Assembly: GCA_000514715.1 (NCBI GenBank)
Contig: AZWL01000026.1
Location: forward strand, 133-64,132
DNA from: Streptomyces sp. CNH099
GTDB lineage: Bacteria; Actinomycetota; Actinomycetes; Streptomycetales; Streptomycetaceae
Length of the DNA: 64,000 nt
Direction: 5' to 3'
The notes under the pieces: generated by a model
Seen by the model: only the letters and a program-made list of their open reading frames with translations
The model's database searches: none
What the model was told of the DNA's origin: nothing
Shown: positions 47,361 to 56,723 of the stretch, piece by piece
Position numbering within the stretch: the stretch's first letter is position 1
Layout: the number at the start of each line of letters is the position of its first letter
Program-made: the position numbers and the translations under genes

Positions 47361-48983
47361 ATGACGCCTCCCAACCCGCAGGACGCCCTGCGCGCCGCCG
47401 CGGCGCACGTGAGCCGCCGCCGCTTCTTCACCGTCACCGGTGCCGCCGCCGCGCTCGCCTTCTCCGTGGGCCTGCCGCGGGCACACGCGGACGAGCCGGC
47501 GGACCCGGGGCGGATCCGCCGGGAGCCCTTCACCCTCGGCGTGGCCTCCGGCGACCCGACGCCCGACGGCGTGGTGCTGTGGACCCGGCTCGCACCCGCG
47601 GCGTTCGAGCCCGACGGCGGCCTGCCGCAGACCCCGTTCCTCGTCCACTGGGAGATCGCCCACGACGAGGGCTTCCGCCGTGTCGTCCGGCGCGGGCGGG
47701 AGCCGGCGCACCCCGAGTTCCACCACACCGTGCACGTCGAGGCCGACGGGCTCGCCCCCGGCCGCCCGTACTACTACCGCTTCCGCGTCGGCCGCTGGAC
47801 CAGCCCCGTCGGCCGGACGAGCACGGCGCCGCGGCACGGGGAGCGCAACTCCTCCCTGCGCTTCGGCGCGGTCGCCTGCCAGAACTACCCGGGCGGCTAC
47901 TACACCGCGTTCCAGCACCTCGCGAACGAGGACCTCGACGCCGTCTTCCACCTCGGCGACTGGATCTACGAGGGCGCCGTCGGCTCCACCGGCGGCAGCC
48001 GCGCCTACCCGCCCGGCACCCTCCCCGACGTCTTCAACCACGAGACCGTCACGCTGGCGGACTACCGGCTGCGCTACGCGCTCTACCGCAGCGACCCCGA
48101 CCTGCGCGCCGCCCAGGCCGCCCACCCCTGGATCCTCACCTGGGACGACCACGAGGTCGAGAACAACTACGCGGGCGCGATCTCCCAGGACAACCAGCCG
48201 CCGGAGGAGTTCCTCGTCCGCCGGGCCGCCGCCTACCGGGCGTACTGGGAGAACCAGCCGCTGCGCAGGCCGCAGCGGCCGCGCGGCGCCGACCTGCGGC
48301 TGTACCGGCGGCTGCACTACGGCACGCTCGCGCAGTTCGACGTCCTCGACGGCCGGCAGTACCGCAGCGACCAGGCGTACGGCGGCGTCTGGGCGCCGCC
48401 GGGGCCGGACGCGGACGACCCGGGGCGCACCATGCTCGGCGAGCGGCAGGAGCACTGGCTCGCGGACGGCTGGCGCGAGTCGCGGGCGCGGTGGAACGTC
48501 GTGCCGCAGCAGGTCGTGCTGGCCGAGCGGCGCAGCGAGCCCGCCGCGGGGTACCGCGTCAGCATGGACGCCTGGGACGGCTACACCGCCGCCCGCACCC
48601 GCTTCCTCGACGCGGCCGAGGCGGCGGGGGTGGAGAACCTCGTCGTCCTCACCGGCGACGTGCACGTGCACTACGCGATGGACGTCAAGCGCGACCACGC
48701 CGACCCGGACGCGCCCGCCGTCGCCAGCGAGATCGTCGCCAGCTCCATCAGCAGCGGCGGCGACGGCGCCGAGCGGCCGGCGAACTACGACCGGCTCACG
48801 CAGGCCAACCCGCACCTGCGGTTCTACGACGGCCGCCGCGGCTACGTGACCGTCGAGCTGACCCGCGAGCAGTGCCGGGCGGACTTCCGCGTCGTGCCGT
48901 ACGTCACCGCACCGGGCGCCGGGGTCACCACCGCGGCTTCCTATGCGACCGAGGCCGGGAGGCCCGGGCTGCACCGGGTGTGA
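47361..48983 (+). CDS. phoD: Secreted PhoD-type alkaline phosphatase
   Basis: 540 residues with a Tat signal (SRRRFFTVTGAAAALAFSVG). The PhoD N-terminal domain (LGVASGDPTPDGVVLWTRLA) precedes the catalytic metallophosphatase part: ACQNYPGGYYTAF, DAVFHLGDWIYEG, TWDDHEVENNY and VVLTGDVHVHY with the iron/calcium ligands. It releases phosphate from esters and diesters, including teichoic acids, during phosphate limitation. The ATG at 47361 fits the Tat leader. Its 3' end overlaps the convergent flippase gene by 59 bp. Confidence 0.92.
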   Translation: MTPPNPQDALRAAAAHVSRRRFFTVTGAAAALAFSVGLPRAHADEPADPGRIRREPFTLGVASGDPTPDGVVLWTRLAPAAFEPDGGLPQTPFLVHWEIAHDEGFRRVVRRGREPAHPEFHHTVHVEADGLAPGRPYYYRFRVGRWTSPVGRTSTAPRHGERNSSLRFGAVACQNYPGGYYTAFQHLANEDLDAVFHLGDWIYEGAVGSTGGSRAYPPGTLPDVFNHETVTLADYRLRYALYRSDPDLRAAQAAHPWILTWDDHEVENNYAGAISQDNQPPEEFLVRRAAAYRAYWENQPLRRPQRPRGADLRLYRRLHYGTLAQFDVLDGRQYRSDQAYGGVWAPPGPDADDPGRTMLGERQEHWLADGWRESRARWNVVPQQVVLAERRSEPAAGYRVSMDAWDGYTAARTRFLDAAEAAGVENLVVLTGDVHVHYAMDVKRDHADPDAPAVASEIVASSISSGGDGAERPANYDRLTQANPHLRFYDGRRGYVTVELTREQCRADFRVVPYVTAPGAGVTTAASYATEAGRPGLHRV

Positions 48984-50412
48984 CGGAGCCTCCCGGGGCC
49001 CCGGCGCCGCCGCCGGCGGCGCCGGGGCCGGGGCCGCCGCCCGCGCCGCTCCCGGCCGCGCGGCTGACGGCCACGACCCTGAGCCACAGGGCCGCGGCCT
49101 TCAGCGCCGAGCCGGCGCACAGGCCCCAGGCCGCGCCGAGCACGCCGCCCGCGGCGTAGCCGGTGAGCATGCAGCCGACGGAGAGCAGGGAGAAGACGAC
49201 CTGGATGGGCAGCGTGCTCTCCGGCCGCAGCACGCGCAGCGTGAGCAGCGCGCTGGTGCCCAGCGCGATGCCCGCGTACTGGCTGCCGGTGGCCGGCAGC
49301 AGCGAGGAGGTCGCCGCCCAGGTGTCGCCGAGGAGTTCGCGGCCGGCGGAGTCGGGGAGGACGACGAGCACCGTCGTCCAGGCGGCGGCGGTGCCGGCGA
49401 GCAGGGCCGCGAGGGCGGCGGCGGAGCGGAGCTTGCTGCGCAGGTTCGGGATGCGGTTCATCACCGGCGGGCCGAAGGACGTCGCGGAGTTGTAGAGGAC
49501 GTTCATCGGCCCGTAGAGGGTGGTGGCGCCGCGCAGCGCGCCGACGGCGAGCTGGCTGGCGACGAGCCCGAGGCCGATGACCGACAGCTGGGTGGCACCG
49601 TTGCCCACCGCGAACTCCACCACGAAGCGGCGGCCGAGGTGTCCCCGGCGCAGGTAGCGCCGCCAGTCGCCGCGGGCGCCGCGGAGCCGGAACGCGGCCA
49701 GCCCCAGGCAGAGCAGCAGCGCGGGCAGCGCGGACGCGCCCCAGACGGCTATCAGCCGCGCCGGGGACGAGCCGTCCGGCTGCAGCACGAGCGCCGGGAC
49801 GGCGACGACGAGCCGCAGCAGGTCGCCGAGGAGGGCGTGGTGCGGCAGCCGGAGGGCGGCGAAGCAGTAGCGCAGGACGTCGTGGAGCAGCACGACGGGC
49901 AGCACCAGCCCGAGCACGGCCAGCCCGTGCGCCAGCTCGCCGGGCACCGGCGCGAGCAGCAGCGCCGTCAGGCCGCCGACCGCCGTGGACGCCAGCGTCG
50001 AGAACGTCACCGCCGACCGGCAGGCGGAGGCGACGCCGGTCGCCGGCGGGGCCGGCGCGTCCGGGTCGGGCTCCGCCCAGGAGGGGATGACCGGCCCCTC
50101 CGGCGCGGTGTCGGGCGCCCCGCCGGCCGCCACGCCCGTGCCCCCCGCGCCGCCGCTCCCCGTGCCGCCGACGCCCCTGCCGCCGCTGTCCTTGCCGCGG
50201 GCCCCACCGCCGTCGCGCTCCAGCACCAGCGCCTGGCCGACGTAGCTGCTCTGCACGCCCAGCACGACGGTGAACGTCATGTAGACGAGGGAGAAGACCG
50301 CGAAGCCCTCGGCGGACGACTCCCGCGCCGCGACCACCAGCACCGCGATGTTCGTCAGCGCCGCCACGCCCTGGTCGGCGACGGAGGAGGCGATCGCCCA
50401 GCGGGCGCGCAT
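48925..50412 (-). CDS. Wzx-like polysaccharide flippase
   Basis: 495 residues with about 12 membrane segments and the first-helix pattern of the MATE/MOP superfamily (WAIASSVADQGVAALTNIAV; FAVFSLVYMTFTVVLGVQSS). A 75-residue Gly/Pro-rich insertion (about residues 68-125) interrupts the early loops. Flippases of this class move lipid-linked glycan units across the membrane. It follows the Wzz-like gene by no gap, and both follow a GT4 gene, forming the core of an envelope polysaccharide operon. Confidence 0.78.
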   Translation of the reverse strand: MRARWAIASSVADQGVAALTNIAVLVVAARESSAEGFAVFSLVYMTFTVVLGVQSSYVGQALVLERDGGGARGKDSGGRGVGGTGSGGAGGTGVAAGGAPDTAPEGPVIPSWAEPDPDAPAPPATGVASACRSAVTFSTLASTAVGGLTALLLAPVPGELAHGLAVLGLVLPVVLLHDVLRYCFAALRLPHHALLGDLLRLVVAVPALVLQPDGSSPARLIAVWGASALPALLLCLGLAAFRLRGARGDWRRYLRRGHLGRRFVVEFAVGNGATQLSVIGLGLVASQLAVGALRGATTLYGPMNVLYNSATSFGPPVMNRIPNLRSKLRSAAALAALLAGTAAAWTTVLVVLPDSAGRELLGDTWAATSSLLPATGSQYAGIALGTSALLTLRVLRPESTLPIQVVFSLLSVGCMLTGYAAGGVLGAAWGLCAGSALKAAALWLRVVAVSRAAGSGAGGGPGPGAAGGGAGAPGGSVTPGAARASRPRSHRKPRW

Positions 50413-52125
50413 CTACCGCCGCGAGGAGCGCACGGCCCGGCTGTCGGCCGGGTAGTCCGCCCCCGTGGGCTCGGCCGGCGGCGCCGGCGCCGCCGTGCCC
50501 GTCCCCGCCTCGGCACCGCGGCCGTCCACCCGGTCGCCGCCTCTGCCGCCGCCCTTACCGGACCGGCCGCGCCCGCCCGCGTCGGGCTCGCCGCTGCCGT
50601 GCGAGTGCAGCACGGCGCCGAGCACCGTGCCGCCCGCGCCCGATATCAGCTCGCGGATCCGCGCCAGGTCCTCGCGGTGCACCTGCCGCGGGTCGCAGAC
50701 GACGAGCACGCCGTCGACCCGGTCGGCCAGGGCCAGCGCGTCCGCGTACGACAGCACGGCCGGCGCCAGCACCACCACGACCGACCCCGGCGCGTCCGCC
50801 TCCGCGATCAGCTGTGTGGCGGGCGCGGACGTCAGCGCCCGCGCGGCGTTGCGCACCCGGGTCCCGGGGATGAGGTCGAACGCGCCGGACTCGCCCGCGT
50901 CGATCGGTATCTGCAGGCCCGTCGGCCAGCCGCCGTCGCCGCGCGCGGGCGTACGGGCCCAGCCGGGCCGCACCCCGTCGGCGGCGCTGAGCCGCGCCGA
51001 CAGGCTCGGCGTGCGCAGGTCGGCCTCGACGAGCAGCACCTCGTGCCCCATCTCCACGAAGGACGCGGCCAGGTTGACCGAGACCGCGGCGGGGATGTCT
51101 ATGCTGCCGCGCGGCGCGACCACCAGCAGCCGCCGCCGGTCGGCGAACCGCTGGTCGTAGGCCAGCCGGAAGGCCATCGAACGGTACTCCTCGGCGACCC
51201 GGCCGGTGGCCAGCAGCCCGCCGGGCCGGCGGGTGCGCGGCAGCGTGCCGAGCACCGGGGCGTGCAGCGCCCGTACGACATCGCTCTCCGAGCGCGCCGT
51301 GGGGTCGAAGACCAGCCGCACCCAGGCGACGAGCAGCCCGAGGCCCACGCCGAACGCGGCGCCGAGGCCGAGGAGCATGAGGAGACCCGGGCCCGCGGGC
51401 TCGGCGGGCGGCGTGGCGTCCCGCACGACGTGCCCCGGCGTGGTGTCGAGGGCCTGCAGCTTGGCGCGGTCGGCGGTGATCTGGCCGATGCTCTGGCTGA
51501 GCGAGGAGCGGGCGGAGAGCGCCGACTCCAGGGCGCTGCCCTCGCCGAGCGACTCGATCTCGTCATCGAGCGCGTCCCGCTCCGCGACCAGGGGTTTGAC
51601 CTGTTCGTCGTAGGCCTCGACCATGTTGTCGATGGTGCGCCTGCTCTTGTCCTCGCGGTACGCGAGGTAGGCGGCGGCGAAGGCGTTGGAGCGCTCGGCG
51701 GCGGTCTCGGGGTCGTCCGCGCTGTAGTCGAAGCGGAGCACCAGCGTGTTCGGCGGGTTGGTGACCTGCAGGCCGTGCTGCAGCTTCTCGCCGTCTTCGG
51801 GGTGGCCGACCTCCTTCGCGGCGATCCTGGCCACCGCGTTGCTCGCGGCGGTCTGCCGCTCCGTGCCGATGTTCTCCTTGATGGCCGTGGCGTCGCTGCC
51901 GGAGGCGAAGGGGTCCAGGCTGACCTGGCGGAGCGTGACCTCGCTGGAGGCGATGTACTCGTCGCCGGAGGCCAGGGCGATCCAGCCGCCGCCGAGCAGC
52001 CCGAGGACGACGCCCAGGACGATCATTCCGCGGTAGCGCAGGAGCTGCCGGAACTGGTCGCGCAGCAGGTCCGGCTCGTCCTGCGGCTGCATGGCAGGGC
52101 TGTCGCCCGGAGCGTGCTGTGACAT
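50413..52125 (-). CDS. Wzz/BY-kinase-like polysaccharide co-polymerase with degenerate P-loop
   Basis: About 570 residues. An N-terminal Wzz domain has one membrane helix (GMIVLGVVLGLLGGGWIALA), a coiled periplasmic region (NTLVLRFDYSADDPETAAER) and a second helix (LLMLLGLGAAFGVGLGLLVA). The cytoplasmic part resembles a bacterial tyrosine kinase: AEEYRSMAFRLAYD, LLVVAPRGSIDIPAAVSVNL and VLLVEADLRTPSL. The Walker A lysine and GKS/T are missing, so ATP binding is doubtful, while Walker A' survives. A basic low-complexity tail ends in SRR. It probably controls chain length. ATG 52125 preferred. Confidence 0.78.
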   Translation of the reverse strand: MSQHAPGDSPAMQPQDEPDLLRDQFRQLLRYRGMIVLGVVLGLLGGGWIALASGDEYIASSEVTLRQVSLDPFASGSDATAIKENIGTERQTAASNAVARIAAKEVGHPEDGEKLQHGLQVTNPPNTLVLRFDYSADDPETAAERSNAFAAAYLAYREDKSRRTIDNMVEAYDEQVKPLVAERDALDDEIESLGEGSALESALSARSSLSQSIGQITADRAKLQALDTTPGHVVRDATPPAEPAGPGLLMLLGLGAAFGVGLGLLVAWVRLVFDPTARSESDVVRALHAPVLGTLPRTRRPGGLLATGRVAEEYRSMAFRLAYDQRFADRRRLLVVAPRGSIDIPAAVSVNLAASFVEMGHEVLLVEADLRTPSLSARLSAADGVRPGWARTPARGDGGWPTGLQIPIDAGESGAFDLIPGTRVRNAARALTSAPATQLIAEADAPGSVVVVLAPAVLSYADALALADRVDGVLVVCDPRQVHREDLARIRELISGAGGTVLGAVLHSHGSGEPDAGGRGRSGKGGGRGGDRVDGRGAEAGTGTAAPAPPAEPTGADYPADSRAVRSSRR

Positions 52126-52139
52126 GGTCTCGGCCCCCC

Positions 52140-53465
52140 TCAACCGGTCTTTTCAGTATGGGGGACGGGCCCCCCGGCCGGCTCCCCGGCCGCCCTCGGC
52201 CTGTGGACGACCGGCGGGTTGTGGACAACGGCCTCCGGGGACCCGCCGGGGGCTCCGTCGAGTGCCTCGTCCAGCAGCGCCGTGATCCGGCCCAGACCCG
52301 CCTCGCTGCTCAGGTGCTCCCGCACGTACACCGGCCCCTTCGCGCCCAGCGTGCCGGCTGCCTCCGGGTCCGCGGCCAGCCTGCGCACCGCCTCCAGCAG
52401 CGCCTCCGGGTCCTCCGGCGGCACCGTCACCCCGGCCCCCGCACGCCGCATCTCCGCCGCCGTGCCGCCGCCGTCGGCGACCGAGGCCACCACGGGCCGG
52501 CCGGCGGCGAAGTACGAGGTGAGCTTCGACGGCACGCTCATGTCCAGCACCGACGACCGCTGGGTGACCGCCAGCACGTCCGCCGCGGCCAGCACGTCGG
52601 TGAACTCGCCGGAGTCCGCGGGGGGCAGGAAGTCGAGGTTCGGCAGCCCCGCGCCCAGGGCGGCGAGCCGCTCGCGCTGGTTGCCGTCGCCCATCAGCAC
52701 GACCCGCAGCGAGGGGTCCCGGCGGGCCGCCTCGACGAGCACCTCCAGGCCCTGCTTCAGCCCCATGTTGCCGGAGTGCAGCAGCACCGTCTGCCCCTCG
52801 CGCCACCCCAGCAGCGCCCGCATCTCCGCGCGCGGCCGGGCCGGTCCTGCCACGTGGGACCAGTTGGGGACGACCCGTATCCGCCGCTCGGCCACGCCCA
52901 TCGCGGCCACCCGCGGCACGAACGTCTCGTGGATCACACCGACCAGCGACGCCCGCCGCAGCACCCGGGACTCCACCGCGCGGGCGGCGGCCGCCGCCCG
53001 GCCCCCGCCGCGGATGCCGCTCTGCGCCGCGGCGGCGCCCATCAGGTCCTGCACGACGGGTATGTACGGCACCCCGTGGCGGTGGGCGAGGCTGGCGCCG
53101 AGCGCGCCGCCGGCCAGGCTGGGCAGCTGCGCGACGACCGCGTCGGGGGCGGCCATGCGGGGCGGCGCGACGACGCCGTGGGCGAGGATCGACGCCTCGT
53201 ACAGCGCCCGCCGCACGGCGGTCTGCCGCGCGGGTACGGAGTGCCGGCGGCGGTGCACGCGGACGCCGGCCAGCTCCTCGTCCCGCCGCCAGGCGCCGCG
53301 GTAGTCCTCGGCGACGCGCCAGTTCGGGTAGTGCGGCATCCCGGCCAGCACATGCACCTCGGCCCGGCCGGACTCGACCCAGTGCTCCGCGATCTGCGTC
53401 GCGTACGGGCCGATCCCCGCCTGTTCCGGCGCATAGTTGGTCGAAACCAGCAGCACCCGCGTCAC
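52140..53465 (-). CDS. GT4 glycosyltransferase (WcaI-like)
   Basis: 441 residues of GT-B fold. The N-domain begins RVLLVSTNYAPEQAGIGPYA and contains VHVLAGMPHYPNW and GVPYIPVVQDLMGAAAAQSG, as in WcaI/colanic acid-type enzymes. The C-domain has TVLLHSGNMGLKQGLEVLVE, DVLAVTQRSSVLDMSVPSKL and FAAGRPVVASVADGGGTAAE, which bind the nucleotide sugar. It transfers a sugar to a lipid-linked glycan. First gene of the leftward operon with Wzz-like and flippase genes. Confidence 0.88.
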   Translation of the reverse strand: MTRVLLVSTNYAPEQAGIGPYATQIAEHWVESGRAEVHVLAGMPHYPNWRVAEDYRGAWRRDEELAGVRVHRRRHSVPARQTAVRRALYEASILAHGVVAPPRMAAPDAVVAQLPSLAGGALGASLAHRHGVPYIPVVQDLMGAAAAQSGIRGGGRAAAAARAVESRVLRRASLVGVIHETFVPRVAAMGVAERRIRVVPNWSHVAGPARPRAEMRALLGWREGQTVLLHSGNMGLKQGLEVLVEAARRDPSLRVVLMGDGNQRERLAALGAGLPNLDFLPPADSGEFTDVLAAADVLAVTQRSSVLDMSVPSKLTSYFAAGRPVVASVADGGGTAAEMRRAGAGVTVPPEDPEALLEAVRRLAADPEAAGTLGAKGPVYVREHLSSEAGLGRITALLDEALDGAPGGSPEAVVHNPPVVHRPRAAGEPAGGPVPHTEKTG

Positions 53466-53579
53466 CTTGCCACCCCTCGTTTGCTTTCCCGAAGCCCGGG
53501 TTGCACCTTATCCGCACCTGACCGTTATGGTTGACACTCCTGGCGCGCCGGGGGTTGCGCCACTATCAGGGGGAAGTAT

Positions 53580-54077
53580 TTGGGGGGTGCCGTGGCGCAC
53601 ACGGTCGGTTATGCACCGGGTGTCTACGACCTGTTTCACGTCGGACACCTGAACATCCTCCGGCACGCCCGGAGCCGCTGCGACTATCTCGTCGCGGGCG
53701 TGGTCTCCGACGAGATGGCACAGCTGGCGAAGGGCCGCGCCCCGGTCGTGCCGCTGGTCGAGCGGCTGGAGATCGTGCGCAGCATCCGGCACGTGGACGC
53801 CGCGTTCGTCGAGACCGTGCCCGACAAGCTGGAGACCTGGCAGCAGGTCCGCTTCGACGTCATCTTCAAGGGCGACGACTGGCGGGGCACGCCCAAGGGG
53901 GACAAGCTGGAGGCCGACTTCCGGTCGGTGGGCGTGGAGGTGGTGTACTTCCCGTACACCGTGCACACGTCGAGCACGCAGCTGCGCCGCGCCCTCGACG
54001 CCCTCGACGGCCGCGGCACCCGCGGCGAGGCCCAGGTCAGCTCGCCGCAGACAGCTCCCGGAACCATTTCGCCATGA
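53580..54077 (+). CDS. TagD-like nucleotidyl (cytidylyl) transferase
   Basis: 165 residues (start TTG 53580 after GGGGGAA, or GTG 53592). GYAPGVYDLFHVGHLNILRH holds the HxGH nucleotide-binding motif; DYLVAGVVSDEMAQLAKGRA, RLEIVRSIRHVD and FDVIFKGDDWRGTPKGDKLE complete the glycerol-3-phosphate cytidylyltransferase pattern. The ISSTxIR motif near the end is replaced by HTSSTQLRRAL. It should make a CDP-alcohol for the convergent CDP-alcohol transferase, whose 3' end it overlaps by 41 bp. Confidence 0.85.
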   Translation: MGGAVAHTVGYAPGVYDLFHVGHLNILRHARSRCDYLVAGVVSDEMAQLAKGRAPVVPLVERLEIVRSIRHVDAAFVETVPDKLETWQQVRFDVIFKGDDWRGTPKGDKLEADFRSVGVEVVYFPYTVHTSSTQLRRALDALDGRGTRGEAQVSSPQTAPGTISP

Positions 54078-54780
54078 AGGCGGCGAGGAACAGCCCCGCC
54101 GCCGCGGCCAGCGCCGTGTAGCCGGCGAGGAACGCGCGCTCGCTGCCCAGCAGCAGGAACACCACGCAGAAGACGCCGTAGTCCACGGGCAGCAGCGCCA
54201 CCGCCCGCAGCCGCGACGGCGGCGGGGCGGGCGCGGGCGCCGCGTCCGCCGCGGGCTGTGCCTGCGGCTTCGGCTTCGGCTTGAGCTTGTCGGCCAGCAG
54301 CCCGCCGCAGAAGATCAGCACGGCGGCCAGCTGGAAGCCCAGCGGCAGCAGCAGCCAGCCGTCCGAGGAGAGGTCGAAGAAGCGGTAGAACGAGACGAGA
54401 ACGGCGGCGTGCACCGCGGTGACCTTCGCGCAGTCGACGACGTGGTCCAGCCACTCGCCGGCCGCGCTCGACTCCCGGCGCAGCCGCGCCAGCTGGCCGT
54501 CCGCCGAGTCGAGGGCGAAGCCGGTGACGAGCAGCGCGTAGACCGCGACGGCCATCAGCCAGCCGGGGCGCACCAGCGCGACGGCGGCGATGCCGCCGCC
54601 GGTGAACGCGGCGCTGAGCAGCGTCACGTGGTTCGGCCGCAGCCCGGCGGCGTACGCGGCCGCCGCGAAGACCCGCCCCAGCGGCCGGTTGACGTGGCGC
54701 GAGTAGAGCGAGACGCCCTTCGCCGTTTTCTGAGCTTTGCGCAACTCGCTCAGTGCTGCCCCGAATGTCATGCGCAGCAT
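54037..54780 (-). CDS. CDP-alcohol phosphatidyltransferase-family protein
   Basis: 247 residues, about six membrane segments. The complete family motif D-x2-DG-x2-AR-x8-9-G-x3-D-x3-D is read in ALDSADGQLARLRRE followed by GEWLDHVVD. The N-terminus (SRHVNRPLGRVFAAAAYAAG) is also typical. A Lys/Pro repeat (KPKPKPQ) lies in a loop. It transfers a phospho-alcohol from a CDP-alcohol, for example in phospholipid or wall polymer synthesis. ATG 54780 is one of several close starts; GTG 54795 is another. Confidence 0.87.
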   Translation of the reverse strand: MLRMTFGAALSELRKAQKTAKGVSLYSRHVNRPLGRVFAAAAYAAGLRPNHVTLLSAAFTGGGIAAVALVRPGWLMAVAVYALLVTGFALDSADGQLARLRRESSAAGEWLDHVVDCAKVTAVHAAVLVSFYRFFDLSSDGWLLLPLGFQLAAVLIFCGGLLADKLKPKPKPQAQPAADAAPAPAPPPSRLRAVALLPVDYGVFCVVFLLLGSERAFLAGYTALAAAAGLFLAAFMAKWFRELSAAS

Positions 54781-54960
54781 GATGATCGCTCGCACCCGTC
54801 CCGGGGAAGGGTTTTCGCCGCCGGGACGCGAATGAGAGCCGAATCACTGCGCGGCTCCCCGGCACCGGCGGCGGATCCGGTCCCGGGCCGGTGCCCGGCC
54901 GCCGACCCGGGTAAGGTGACGCCGTTCCCAGGCCCCGCGCAGGAGTCGGAGAAGAAGATC

Positions 54961-55944
54961 ATGCCGATACGCCGCTTCCGGGCGACCGTCGCCGCGGTGC
55001 CGTTGCTGGCGGCGACGCTGCTGACGGTCAGCGGGTGCGTCACGGTCCACGGCGAGGAGGTCCTCCAGCCGGCCGTGGCCAAGGACGAGGCGGCCCGCGT
55101 CCTCGACCGGTTCGGGAAGCTGAACAACAAGGCCAACGAGGACTACGACCTCGGCGTCAACTCCCGTATCGAGGCCGGCGGACTCCGCGAGATCGACCAG
55201 GCGGGCCTGAAGGTGCGCAAGGAGGACTCCCCCGAGGGCAACCCCGACTACGAGCCCCTTGAGTTCAGCGACACCCGCTACCTGATCCCCCAGCAGCGCG
55301 GCTGGCCGCGGTGGTTCGTCGCCGACACCCTGACCAACCGCAACGACCTGCGCTGGTTCATGGTCTTCGTCAAGGAGGAGCCGGAGTCCCGCTGGCACGC
55401 CACCCACCTCTCGCTGCTCGACGACGCCGAGGTGGCCGCCATCGGCGAGTTCGCCGAGGACGGCGACGGCCACGTCCGCCGGGTGCCGCTCGGCAAGTCC
55501 TCGGGGCTGGCCGTACCGCCGGGGCGGCTGGGGACGGCGTACGCGGCGTATCTGAAGGACGGCGACGGCGGTGACTTCGCGCCGGGGCAGCACACCTCCG
55601 AGCGGCTGGGCGCCCGCGAGCAGTACCGGCGTACGCCCGAGTACGTCACGCAGTACGTCGACGAGGCCACCCCCGAGTACCCGCCGGTCGCGCTGCGGCT
55701 GGCCGACGGCGGGGCGCTGGCGCTCTTCAGCAGCCGCCACTTCGTCAAGCAGACGATGGCCGAGGGCCAGGAGGTCGAGGTGCCACCGGCGGCCGGCACC
55801 CTGATGAAGGGCACCCCGGAGAAGTCGCTGACGCTGGAGCGGGTCTCGCAGCAGGCGGTGGTGGTGCCGCCGCGCGACGAGAAGGGCGACGGGATCGTCT
55901 TCTACAACCGTCTGGAGGGTCTGGTCGGCGCCGAGGGCAGCTGA
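54961..55944 (+). CDS. Secreted lipoprotein of unknown function
   Basis: 327 residues with a lipoprotein signal (AVPLLAATLLTVSGC, cysteine at about residue 27). The mature protein has RYLIPQQRGWPRWFVADTLT, RWFMVFVKEEPESRWHATHL and later YVTQYVDEATPEYPPVALRL, a pattern recurring in streptomycete surface lipoproteins without known role. It should sit on the outer face of the membrane. It is encoded beside the polysaccharide genes. Confidence 0.75.
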   Translation: MPIRRFRATVAAVPLLAATLLTVSGCVTVHGEEVLQPAVAKDEAARVLDRFGKLNNKANEDYDLGVNSRIEAGGLREIDQAGLKVRKEDSPEGNPDYEPLEFSDTRYLIPQQRGWPRWFVADTLTNRNDLRWFMVFVKEEPESRWHATHLSLLDDAEVAAIGEFAEDGDGHVRRVPLGKSSGLAVPPGRLGTAYAAYLKDGDGGDFAPGQHTSERLGAREQYRRTPEYVTQYVDEATPEYPPVALRLADGGALALFSSRHFVKQTMAEGQEVEVPPAAGTLMKGTPEKSLTLERVSQQAVVVPPRDEKGDGIVFYNRLEGLVGAEGS

Positions 55945-55979
55945 GGGGGCGAGGGGGCAGGGGTCGCGGCGCGTACGCG

Positions 55980-56723
55980 TCAGCCCAGCGGCCAGGCCGC
56001 CTCGTGCTCCCGCTCCGCGCCCGCGTACGCCGCGCACGCGTCGGTCAGCGCCTCCAGCAGCGTCAGCGGGTCCGGCAGCGGGTGCTCGGGACCGCGCAGC
56101 CACGTCACGCCCTCGTCCCCCGGCAGCCGCGCCGGCGGCACCAGCACGTAACTGCCGCGGCAGTGCCAGCGCAGCCCCGGATGCTCGTCCGTGGTCTCGG
56201 GGCGGCAGTCCAGCTCGCACGGCCACCACTCGTCCTCGTCCTCGGGCGTGCCGCGGGTGGAGGTGAAGAACAGCATCCGCCCCGGACCCGGCGGCTCCGG
56301 GCTGACCGCGACCGGCCCGGCCGCGACGCCCTCCGCCTCCAGCCGCGCCAGCGCCCGCGTGCCCGCCTCCAGCGGCACGTCGAGCACGTCGTGGCTGCGG
56401 CCCGTGGCGGTGACGAAGTTGGCCTCAGGCTGGGCGGCCAGCCAGCGCTCGACGCGCTGCGCGTCGGCGCTGGCCTGCGTCTGCCAGGCGAAGGAGACGG
56501 CGTGGCGGCCGGGGGAGGGGCAGCCGATGCGGTCGCAGGAGCAGCCGTAGCCCTCGGGGTACGCGGCGGGCGCCAGCGGCAGACCCGCGTCGGCGGCGGC
56601 GAGCAGCAGCTCCCTGCGCTCGGCGGCGGCCGCCTGCAGGCGCTCCGCGGCGGCGGCGCTGCCGCGCGTCCGGCCGCGGCGGGTGCCGGAAAGCCAGTCC
56701 GGAAGCCTGCGTACCCGTGCCAT
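55980..56723 (-). CDS. Primase-polymerase-like N-domain protein
   Basis: 247 residues from ATG 56723. YGCSCDRIGCPSPGRHAVSF then FAWQTQASADAQRVERWLAA and NFVTATGRSHDVLDVPLEAG match the streptomycete proteins annotated as bifunctional DNA primase/polymerase. The acidic metal pair of the polymerase is weak (DVLDVP), and no helicase domain follows. It is probably not a replicase; the chromosome-encoded short form is conserved in Streptomyces with unknown role. Convergent with the lipoprotein gene. Confidence 0.7.
   Translation of the reverse strand: MARVRRLPDWLSGTRRGRTRGSAAAAERLQAAAAERRELLLAAADAGLPLAPAAYPEGYGCSCDRIGCPSPGRHAVSFAWQTQASADAQRVERWLAAQPEANFVTATGRSHDVLDVPLEAGTRALARLEAEGVAAGPVAVSPEPPGPGRMLFFTSTRGTPEDEDEWWPCELDCRPETTDEHPGLRWHCRGSYVLVPPARLPGDEGVTWLRGPEHPLPDPLTLLEALTDACAAYAGAEREHEAAWPLG

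Noticed and set aside
48943..52122. A plus-strand frame of more than 1,000 codons antisense to the flippase and co-polymerase genes
   Set aside because: Typical high-GC shadow frame; the minus-strand genes have clear domains and membrane segments.
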